This document shows positions 25,395-30,919 of a stretch of DNA of 64,000 nucleotides, in pieces. The notes beneath the pieces were generated by a model. It was not told where the DNA came from and searched no databases. It saw nothing but the letters and a program-made list of their open reading frames with translations. Source of the DNA: Silvania confinis. GTDB taxonomy: Bacteria; Pseudomonadota; Gammaproteobacteria; Enterobacterales; Enterobacteriaceae. Location: NCBI RefSeq assembly GCF_025564085.1, contig NZ_JAMGZJ010000077.1:62001-126000 (forward strand). The letters run 5' to 3'. Position 1 is the stretch's first letter; each line of letters starts with the position of its first letter. The translations under genes and the position numbers were made by a program.

Positions 25395-25933
25395 AGGCTC
25401 ACCCGTTCGCGTACCCAACCGTAGATGAATGCCTCGTTAGCCTGGCGCTGCTCTGCCAGCTCGAGATAACGCTGACCCTGACTGCAGTTCAGTCCGCGGA
25501 GCAATACGGCTTCCCCTTCACTGCCGCGTTTCGCCAGGTAGGACTTCAACGCGCTGATGCTACGAGGGCCAATCTGGCCGTCGGCAATCAGGTCGGGATA
25601 GAGCTGCTGCTGATTGTTGAACGCGTTCAACCAGCGCTGGAACCATTTCACCTGTACCGATGGCCCCATGTTCACGCCGGTATCGCAGAGCTCGGCGGCG
25701 ATGGACGGTGATACAGCCGCCACCTGGTCGAAGCGTGGGCCATACCAGTAATCGGCTTCGAGGATGTCGAGAGCCTGCTGGCGGGTCAGGTCGCGCATAT
25801 CACCGGAATAACCGTGGGCGCGTGCCGTCGCCTGGGTGATGCCCCAGTTAGTCGGGCCGCCTTTGTCGTTCGGGTGATTAACGTAGCCGCCCTCTTTGCC
25901 GAGGATGGTGTTGAAGATGTCGTCTCTAGTCAC
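25391..25933 (-). CDS. endolysin, GH108 muramidase with peptidoglycan-binding domain
   Basis: 180 residues. The N-terminus has the GH108 signature with the catalytic Glu: LGKEGGYVNHPNDKGGPTNW (E14), then GIT. A C-terminal PG_binding_3-like part (LIADGQIGPRSISALKSYL) follows. It cleaves the glycan strand of murein. There is no signal peptide or SAR anchor, so it needs a holin for release, and two holin-like genes precede it. Confidence 0.9.
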   Translation of the reverse strand: MTRDDIFNTILGKEGGYVNHPNDKGGPTNWGITQATARAHGYSGDMRDLTRQQALDILEADYWYGPRFDQVAAVSPSIAAELCDTGVNMGPSVQVKWFQRWLNAFNNQQQLYPDLIADGQIGPRSISALKSYLAKRGSEGEAVLLRGLNCSQGQRYLELAEQRQANEAFIYGWVRERVSL

Positions 25934-25935
25934 GC

Positions 25936-26208
25936 CTAACTCCTTTTGCCGGTAATGTTCCCCCGGGAGAGGATCATCACAATCAGAAAACCGATGTTGA
26001 CCACCAGCTCTGAGCGGTCGATGTAGAGGTAATCGCCAACCCAGATACGAATGGGGATGGAGAAGAACGCCAGCGCCAGCAGGTAGGCCAGCGCTGAATA
26101 ATGCCTTTTATGCTTGCGACCACCGCGACTGAAGCCAGCAATCAGCAGCCCCGTGCACAGGGCAATTACCGCATGCAGTTGAAGCAGTACGAATGGAGTC
26201 AGGATCAT
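25936..26208 (-). CDS. holin-like membrane protein (second of two)
   Basis: 90 residues with three hydrophobic segments (about 4-24, 38-57, 65-82) separated by a basic loop RGGRKHKRHYS. Size, topology and place directly before the endolysin fit a phage holin (holin_3 type) or antiholin. It overlaps the upstream holin gene by four bases. Which of the two makes the lesion cannot be decided from sequence. Confidence 0.72.
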   Translation of the reverse strand: MILTPFVLLQLHAVIALCTGLLIAGFSRGGRKHKRHYSALAYLLALAFFSIPIRIWVGDYLYIDRSELVVNIGFLIVMILSRGNITGKRS

Positions 26209-26582
26209 TGCTCCTCCTCAGCCGCCTTCTTCTCAGCGCGTTTCTTGAGAGCGAGAACGATGGTGATGGCCGATGCAGCCGAAACCATGGCGCCGAGAGA
26301 TTCAGGGATTCCCGCACCGTCGATGCCGGGGATAAGGTTGCCGATGACCTTGTTGATTACCCGCGTGGCCGTTGCTGCACCGAGAATGCCGGAGATAAAG
26401 GCTGCAATGCCGTACAGGCAGCGCTCAAGAATGCTCAGGTTGTGGGACGTGAGAACGTAGATAAGCGCCCCGGCCAGCGCCCCAAGGATTACGCCAGCCT
26501 CAGTATTTGCCCAGAATCCGGCAAAAGTGACAGTCGTAACCGCAGCATGCGCCGTGGCGCTGCCGGATAGTGGTTCGGACAT
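26205..26582 (-). CDS. holin-like membrane protein (first of two)
   Basis: 125 residues with hydrophobic segments at about 13-46, 52-77 and 90-110 and a strongly charged C-terminus (ALKKRAEKKAAEEEQ). This is the first gene of the lysis cassette. An acidic/basic tail after the last membrane segment is typical of holins. It is preceded by the poly-G tract and a terminator. Confidence 0.72.
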   Translation of the reverse strand: MSEPLSGSATAHAAVTTVTFAGFWANTEAGVILGALAGALIYVLTSHNLSILERCLYGIAAFISGILGAATATRVINKVIGNLIPGIDGAGIPESLGAMVSAASAITIVLALKKRAEKKAAEEEQ

Positions 26583-26640
26583 AGGTTTTCCATTTTGAAA
26601 GATTCAGGCTCACCGGACGCTTAACGACAAAGCACCTGAT

Positions 26641-26652
26641 GGGGGGGGGGGG
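26641..26652. repeat. 12-base poly-G tract upstream of the lysis genes
   Basis: An uninterrupted run of twelve G on the plus strand (twelve C in the lysis transcript leader), 59-70 bases before the first holin start. It is noncoding. Such runs are prone to slippage, and also to sequencing error. Confidence 0.9.
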
Positions 26653-26671
26653 CCGGGAGCCTGAAATAGAA

Positions 26672-26699
26672 AAGCCCCGGCGAATGCCAGGGCTAAAAA
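26672..26699 (-). terminator. terminator upstream of the lysis cassette
   Basis: Minus strand AGCCCTGGC, loop ATTC, GCCGGGGCT, then TTTTCTATTTC; a T-G wobble pairs only on the minus strand. A T-rich flank also exists on the other side (TTTTTTAGCCC), so plus-strand readthrough may be affected. Together with 27287-27314 it is a candidate for the terminators overcome by Q. Confidence 0.68.
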
Positions 26700-26735
26700 A
26701 AGTGCCAGATCGTGCTTCTGGCAGAACAACCTTAC

Positions 26736-26775
26736 GTTTGATATTGTTAAATCGCCAAAAGTAACCATATCAAAC
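26736..26775 (+). promoter_or_regulatory. 9-bp inverted repeat in the promoter region of the GhoS-like gene
   Basis: GTTTGATAT at 26736-26744 is repeated exactly in reverse as ATATCAAAC at 26767-26775, start to start 31 bp (three helical turns). The right arm ends four bases before the AGGAG site of the gene. This layout suits an operator bound by a dimeric regulator. A second perfect hairpin (TGCCAGA/TCTGGCA, 26703-26709 and 26717-26723) lies just upstream. Confidence 0.55.
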
Positions 26776-26789
26776 ACAAGGAGTATTAC

Positions 26790-27074
26790 ATGGCTAGTTT
26801 TACAGTTCGTGTAGAAATGCAAAATGCTGACTGGGATGATTATGAGAGCCTTCATAAAAAGATGGCAGCAAAACAATACCACAGACAAATCGAGGCAACC
26901 TCAGGAACAAACTATCAACTTCCTGATGCCGAATATACACACTCAAGCACAACAAAAGATGAGAACGAAGTGGCGAACGAAGTTAAATCGATTGCAGATT
27001 CTGTTAAAAAAAGTTCTCGAGTCCTTGTTACAAAATCAGCAGGACGTGCAATTCGAGGCCTGAAAGTAGTTTAA
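26790..27074 (+). CDS. GhoS-like (DUF2622) protein, plus-strand moron
   Basis: 94 residues beginning MASFTVRVEMQNADWDDYES. The sequence, with QYHRQIEATSGTNYQLPDAE and a C-terminal SSRVLVTKSAGRAIR, resembles the prophage DUF2622 family, which shares the ferredoxin-like fold of the antitoxin ribonuclease GhoS. It has its own AGGAG site and probably its own promoter, is AT-rich, and runs against the surrounding late genes. No GhoT-like toxin (a short two-helix membrane peptide) lies beside it. The family call is from memory of related prophage proteins, so moderate only. Confidence 0.6.
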   Translation: MASFTVRVEMQNADWDDYESLHKKMAAKQYHRQIEATSGTNYQLPDAEYTHSSTTKDENEVANEVKSIADSVKKSSRVLVTKSAGRAIRGLKVV

Positions 27075-27265
27075 GACCCCGTGCCGTAGTCACATTTTTC
27101 TGGGGCGCCATCATAGCGCTCCATGCTGACAAACGCAGCAGCAACAGCCTCGCCCAGCCTTTCATATGCAGCAATTCCTGCGTCGCCATCCATAGAAGCA
27201 GCAGCATTTGATAACGCCTCGCGGGCAAGATATTTCGAATCTTCAGGCAATTCAGAAAATTTCAT
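27071..27265 (-). CDS. hypothetical phage protein (64 residues)
   Basis: MKFSELPEDSKYLAREALSN begins a helical, Ala-rich, acidic protein with one Cys. The ATG at 27265 has a strong GGAGG site; the frame extends upstream without one. It lies between the Q gene and the lysis cassette and overlaps the GhoS-like gene end by four bases on the opposite strand. Function unknown. Confidence 0.7.
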   Translation of the reverse strand: MKFSELPEDSKYLAREALSNAAASMDGDAGIAAYERLGEAVAAAFVSMERYDGAPEKCDYGTGS

Positions 27266-27286
27266 TAGCATCCTCCAGAAACGACA

Positions 27287-27314
27287 AAGCCCCACGGTGT
27301 TAACCGCAGGGCTT
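27287..27314 (-). terminator. hairpin downstream of Q, candidate tR'-type terminator
   Basis: Minus strand AAGCCCTGCGGT, loop TAAC, ACCGTGGGGCTT: twelve pairs including two T-G wobbles that exist only on the minus strand. The T run is weak. It lies about 100 bases beyond the Q stop codon, where lambdoid phages have the late promoter and its leader terminator. Confidence 0.5.
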
Positions 27315-27410
27315 GTAACGAAGGCAGTAACCCATCGTTGGGATAAAATTAACACAGATTCCGGAAAAGTAAATAGCTCACGCTTGAAACGTAAGCCATT
27401 TTCGTGAGCG
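27315..27410 (-). promoter_or_regulatory. candidate late promoter region behind Q
   Basis: This 96-base noncoding stretch between the Q stop and the hairpin is where a late promoter (pR') is expected. On the minus strand there is a TTTACT and, about 15 bases later, TTAATTTTATC; spacing is poor, so the promoter is not fixed. A 7-bp inverted repeat (GCTCACG 27376-27382, CGTGAGC 27403-27409) follows the Q stop codon. The call rests on position. Confidence 0.35.
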
Positions 27411-28241
27411 TTATCGTGTTATCTGTTTCAGCTGAGCCTCAGCCCATGCTTCCTCGATATCGAATTTGGTGATCAGCTGGTCGTAGAAGTGTTTAACTGA
27501 TTTTTCCCAGGTAGCGACAGTGATGGCACCAGTAATCTGGCAAACAGCTGCATACGCCTCAGTCGAAGGGATACGCTCATGTCCGCGCCCGCTGCAGCGT
27601 TTACAGTTGGCGAATACCGGTACGCCCTGCTTCTTTGTTTCTTCCTGGTCTACGGCTTTCCCGCGCCCCCGGCAGTCATTGCAGGCGCAGCTCACAACCT
27701 TCTTCCCCTTACAGGTCGAGCAAAGAACACGGGCAACCTCTTTCACCTGACGCCGATCCTGGTGCTGCGAGGGGATAACCTTCAGCCCCCATTTTTTTGA
27801 TTTTTGGATGATGTCCTTTGCGCACCCAGACATGCTGGTTTTCATACTAAACACGTCAGCCTCAATGAACCCCTGCCCGGCGCAGCAATCGCATTGCTTC
27901 ACGCTGGCGGCGCTGCGCGAGTAATCCTCAAAGGCGAACGTAGCCAGCTGACGCATCACCTGGGCCTTAACCTCGTCCCCTAACTTGCGCAGTGCGGCAA
28001 CCTTGTCGCATTTTGTCAGGGCATACTCCGACAACAGTGCGATCGCTCTTTCCCGGTCGTTCCGGCTGATGCCCATCTTCCCGAGGAAGGCGCTATATCC
28101 CATCGCAGCACGCTCCTGCGTCATACCCATTGCCGCCATGATATCGGTGCCAGTCAGTGAATCAGATGCGGTGGCGCGCGGGGAATCGCTAATCAGCGTC
28201 GATTTCGCGAAGTGGTATTTCACCGTGTTTTCGAGGTTCAT
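27411..28241 (-). CDS. late antitermination protein Q (phage 82/HK022 type)
   Basis: 276 residues of the PF03589-like Q family. It carries four DnaJ-type zinc motifs: CDCCAGQG at 117-124, CSTCKGK at 174-180, CNDCRGRG at 187-194 and CKRCSGRG at 213-220. Q modifies RNA polymerase at the late promoter so that it passes terminators, which fits the many hairpins in the late operon here. Its ATG overlaps the stop of the 46-residue gene upstream. The N-terminal 110 residues are helical. Confidence 0.85.
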   Translation of the reverse strand: MNLENTVKYHFAKSTLISDSPRATASDSLTGTDIMAAMGMTQERAAMGYSAFLGKMGISRNDRERAIALLSEYALTKCDKVAALRKLGDEVKAQVMRQLATFAFEDYSRSAASVKQCDCCAGQGFIEADVFSMKTSMSGCAKDIIQKSKKWGLKVIPSQHQDRRQVKEVARVLCSTCKGKKVVSCACNDCRGRGKAVDQEETKKQGVPVFANCKRCSGRGHERIPSTEAYAAVCQITGAITVATWEKSVKHFYDQLITKFDIEEAWAEAQLKQITR

Positions 28242-28378
28242 GCAGCAGCTCCTGCTATCTGTTCAATGCGAAGAAAGTTCCGAAGAATGCGGTAGTCCAC
28301 CAGCACCGTTCCCGGGCGGCGGTAAATGCGAAGGCGCTGCCAGCGCAGGCGAAGCGATTCAATCAGTTCGGGTTTCAT
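28238..28378 (-). CDS. 46-residue protein between NinG and Q
   Basis: MKPELIESLRLRWQRLRIYR begins the protein; it is highly basic (9 Arg). Its ATG (28378) overlaps the NinG stop and its TGA overlaps the Q start, so it is translationally coupled to both sides. Short Arg-rich proteins of this kind often precede Q in enterobacterial prophages. Function unknown. Confidence 0.65.
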   Translation of the reverse strand: MKPELIESLRLRWQRLRIYRRPGTVLVDYRILRNFLRIEQIAGAAA

Positions 28379-28980
28379 GCGTCCACCTGCTGTTTCAGTT
28401 CTTTGAGTTTTGTGCGGTACTCATCCCGGACCCGGATGTAGTCGTCGCGTTTCCATTTCGGTAATTCGTGCGGGCCCATTAACACGTCAAAGCGCGCCTG
28501 GCCGATTTTGGCGATGAGCGCCGGGCGGTATGCAGTCAGGTTGCCGGAGAGATGGTTATTGCAGGGGGCACACTGGCGATGGCAGTTGTCCTCATTGAAG
28601 CGCAACTCAGGGTTAGCGCCGGTGGTGCGGTAATGTCCTGCGTGGTATTGCCCGTCATGGTGGCGAGCGCAGCTGATGCATGGCAGATGTCGATCCCGGT
28701 ACCGGATAAATTCGTTGAATGCCATCTGGGCCAGCTTGACGAAGTGGCTGAGCGGTTTCACTGCCTGGCGACGTTCGGCCTGCTGCGCCCGCTGCTCTTT
28801 CTCCTCTTCGCGCTGACGCTTCACCTTCGCGCGCTGTGCTTCTGCGCGGGTCTTGGCGGTCTGTTCTTTGGCAACTGCGCTGGCGCACTCGTAGCAGCAG
28901 ACCACCTGGCCGTCACGAGCCGGGTGAAACCATTCACGGCAACTCTGGTTTGCGCACTTACGGCGGGGTTTCTTAGCCAT
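28375..28980 (-). CDS. ninG: NinG (Rap) recombination endonuclease
   Basis: 201 residues with the features of lambda NinG: an N-terminal zinc-binding segment (C9, C14, C28/C29, C32 in KCANQSCREWF and CCYEC), a long charged helix (KVKRQREEEKEQRAQQAERR), and the HNH-like part LPCISCARHHDGQYHAGHYR with CAPCNNHLSGN. NinG acts on branched DNA during phage recombination, in line with the RecE/RecT genes of this element. The start at 28980 (MAKKPRRK) gives the family length. Confidence 0.88.
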   Translation of the reverse strand: MAKKPRRKCANQSCREWFHPARDGQVVCCYECASAVAKEQTAKTRAEAQRAKVKRQREEEKEQRAQQAERRQAVKPLSHFVKLAQMAFNEFIRYRDRHLPCISCARHHDGQYHAGHYRTTGANPELRFNEDNCHRQCAPCNNHLSGNLTAYRPALIAKIGQARFDVLMGPHELPKWKRDDYIRVRDEYRTKLKELKQQVDA

Positions 28981-28982
28981 GA

Positions 28983-29183
28983 TCAACCCCAGACCTTTTG
29001 GCGGAACGTCCGTGGCGTGGGCACGAGGTGTTTAACCTCCTGCCGCTCTACGCTGACGGTCCAGGTAACGTAATCAGGGTTGAGGCTGCGTGTGACGACT
29101 ACACCGCGGCGCTGGTACTGGCGTTCAAGCTCGTCGGCCTGCGCCGTGGTGCATTCGGTGTAGTGGAACCATGATTTAGCCAT
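28983..29183 (-). CDS. hypothetical nin-region protein (66 residues)
   Basis: MAKSWFHYTECTTAQADELE begins the protein. It has one Cys and a basic C-terminus (TPRTFRQKVWG). It lies five bases behind DUF1367 and directly before NinG, the nin region of lambdoid phages. I do not recognise the family with certainty. Confidence 0.65.
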   Translation of the reverse strand: MAKSWFHYTECTTAQADELERQYQRRGVVVTRSLNPDYVTWTVSVERQEVKHLVPTPRTFRQKVWG

Positions 29184-29187
29184 CTGG

Positions 29188-29787
29188 TTATCCCCCGAAG
29201 CTCATCAGCTGCGCAGCGGCGTTCTCCGCCTCGCTCTGGTCCTTGAATGACCGTGACAATATCCAGCGCCACAGAACATCGAGCGCGGCCTTGTAGAGCT
29301 GCTGAAACTCGGTCTCGTCCATGTTCGCGAAGGCGATGCTTCGGGGGTGTTTTCGGAGGGTGCCGTCAGGCAGCTGGATGGTGTCGTAGTGGCCGGATTC
29401 TATGGTCACCCAAGCGCGGTAGGCGTCGAAGGATTTGCACAGGCTGATGCCATTGGTGATGCGGCGGCTGCCAACCTGCTCGAGGTACTGCTCAGCAGCA
29501 TCCAGCAGCGTGCCTTCGCTGCCGCCAAACGAGGCGAGGAATTTCGCATAGCCGGTGATCAGCTTGCGTTCGTTCGAGGAGATAGCGCCGCCGGTTGGCT
29601 CCCAGTATTCGAAACCGAGATTCAGCAGTGCGAAGAAACGACGGTGAAAGGCCGGGTTACGGACCTGTTTGAAGTCGGCCACCAGCACGGCACCGAGCTT
29701 GAATTTTGATTGCAGTAACTCGCTGGTCTCCGGCGTCGCGGGGATCAGGATTCCTGAGGACTGCTTGATGAGTTGTAACTGCGCCAT
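29188..29787 (-). CDS. DUF1367 family phage protein
   Basis: 199 residues with the DUF1367 pattern: LGAVLVADFKQVRNPAFHRR and FFALLNLGFEYWEP in the N-terminal half, and ISLCKSFDAYRAWVTIESGH later. The family is common in the nin region of lambdoid prophages (Qin, Rac relatives) and has no established role; its NPAFHRRFF segment recalls NinB-like recombination proteins. It is followed by the NinG group with minimal spacing. Confidence 0.8.
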   Translation of the reverse strand: MAQLQLIKQSSGILIPATPETSELLQSKFKLGAVLVADFKQVRNPAFHRRFFALLNLGFEYWEPTGGAISSNERKLITGYAKFLASFGGSEGTLLDAAEQYLEQVGSRRITNGISLCKSFDAYRAWVTIESGHYDTIQLPDGTLRKHPRSIAFANMDETEFQQLYKAALDVLWRWILSRSFKDQSEAENAAAQLMSFGG

Positions 29788-29870
29788 GGACGTTCTCCGT
29801 GGCGCATCGTGGTCAGGTTACCGGTTGTTCAGGCCGATACAAACATTATGCTATTCAGATACTAAAAAGG

Positions 29871-30086
29871 TCAATTGTGGGCTGATAACTCCTTCACAAT
29901 TTCGACAAGGGTGTCACGGGCAACGATGCGTTCGTCCGCCTGGAGATGTTTATGCCCTATCTCTACGCCGTCGCGGCTTAAAAGCACTCGGTCACCGGGC
30001 CGGAGCTTGAACGAACCCGCCGCCCCTCCATCTGAACGCCTCACGAGATCGTAAAACTCCCCTCCATCAGAACACACCTCAGCCAC
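29871..30086 (-). CDS. hypothetical phage protein (71 residues, GTG start)
   Basis: The frame begins with GTG at 30086 (then AEVCSDGGEFYDLVRRSDGG), preceded by GAGGGGG at a good distance. A short beta-type protein (FKLRPGDRVLLSRDGVEIGH) with a C-terminal helix. It is the first gene downstream, on the minus strand, of the LexA-like box at 30244, about 160 bases away, so it is one candidate for SOS control. Function unknown. Confidence 0.55.
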   Translation of the reverse strand: MAEVCSDGGEFYDLVRRSDGGAAGSFKLRPGDRVLLSRDGVEIGHKHLQADERIVARDTLVEIVKELSAHN

Positions 30087-30675
30087 ATCAACCCCCTCTC
30101 TGGTATCAACAAAATCTATCCAATCGGCCGGAGCATCGCCCCTCTATGAAGCCAAAATAGCAAATGGCTTAAATTTCCAAATAGGTTAGCCGCAGGAAAA
30201 ATGAAACTTTTTTGAATCAGTGTTTAAACCATACATCAAATTACTGTATGGATAAACAGTGTTTAGTAATTTTGATAAAGTATGCACCTGAACGGCATGT
30301 TTAGGCAAGTTCATTTATCTATTTGATTTGAATAATTATTTTCGCTACTTTTGCGTAAAAAATGATCGTTAATTTTAACAGGAGAGGTGCGCTGCATTGG
30401 GGTTTGTAAATATATGATTCGGAAACTTTAGGCGCTCTGTCAGGTGGTAGCCGCCTACAACAACTGATATTTCGCAGCCGGGCCCGCGCCTGTCAGGTTG
30501 GTAATTTGTTACCAGGCGGTGTCTATTTCATAATCGATTTAGCAGATCAATTTCACTATATCGATCGGTTATATCGATCATGCTTCAGAAGGGGTTCCTT
30601 AGGAGGGCATACTGCGAATGCCGGGTGCCCTCTTATAGTAAAAAAGTGTGATTTTTATAAATCCACATACCTGCT
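30087..30675. other. 589-base AT-rich noncoding region
   Basis: No gene of convincing length on either strand. It holds a LexA-like box (30244-30259); a 13-bp-spaced direct repeat TATATCGATC (30557-30566, 30570-30579); the repeat CTGTCAGGT (30437-30445, 30490-30498); a GGTAA-TTTG-TTACC hairpin near 30500; and GAGGGCA/TGCCCTC arms near 30604-30632. The early leftward transcript must cross it to reach Q. It could carry regulatory RNA or operators; nothing is certain. Confidence 0.5.
30244..30259. promoter_or_regulatory. LexA-type SOS box
   Basis: CTGT-ATGGATAA-ACAG: both conserved half sites with the exact 8-base spacer, flanked by TA and T as in the consensus. It is the only such site I noticed in the prophage. 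The controlled gene is unclear: 29871-30086 on the minus strand or 30676-30891 on the plus strand are nearest. Confidence 0.7.
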
Positions 30676-30891
30676 ATGGTGAATTCCCCATTCAACTTGC
30701 AGGAGGGGCCTATCCCCAATCTCACATTTAAGTGTCCGGTTTGTGGCTGCAAGAGGTTCAGATTTACCACTTTTTGCCCCACCGAAAACCGCCCTCATGG
30801 TGCAGTCTGTACCGTATGTGGTTCAAGGCTCACCCCTAATGCATGCATTCCCACGCCACGAAAAAGACGATGGCCCAAGCGGGTGATTTAA
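30676..30891 (+). CDS. zinc-ribbon protein on the plus strand (71 residues)
   Basis: Two CxxC pairs form a zinc ribbon: CPVCGCKRF (about 20-28) and CTVCGSRL (about 45-52), followed by a very basic end (TPRKRRWPKRVI). The start is uncertain: the ATG at 30676 has no good ribosome site, and a strong GCAGGAGGGG lies inside the frame at about 30701-30710 with no ATG right after it. It is oriented against its neighbours and is followed by a perfect palindrome. Likely nucleic-acid-binding; role unknown. Confidence 0.6.
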   Translation: MVNSPFNLQEGPIPNLTFKCPVCGCKRFRFTTFCPTENRPHGAVCTVCGSRLTPNACIPTPRKRRWPKRVI

Positions 30892-30917
30892 AATGAGGCC
30901 TCACGTGAGGCCTCATT
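30892..30917. terminator. perfect 26-bp palindrome, bidirectional terminator candidate
   Basis: AATGAGGCCTCAC followed directly by its exact reverse complement. It starts inside the stop region of the plus-strand zinc-ribbon gene and ends two bases before the methyltransferase stop codon, so it separates two converging genes. There is no long T run, so termination would be modest. Confidence 0.65.
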
Positions 30918-30919
30918 CG

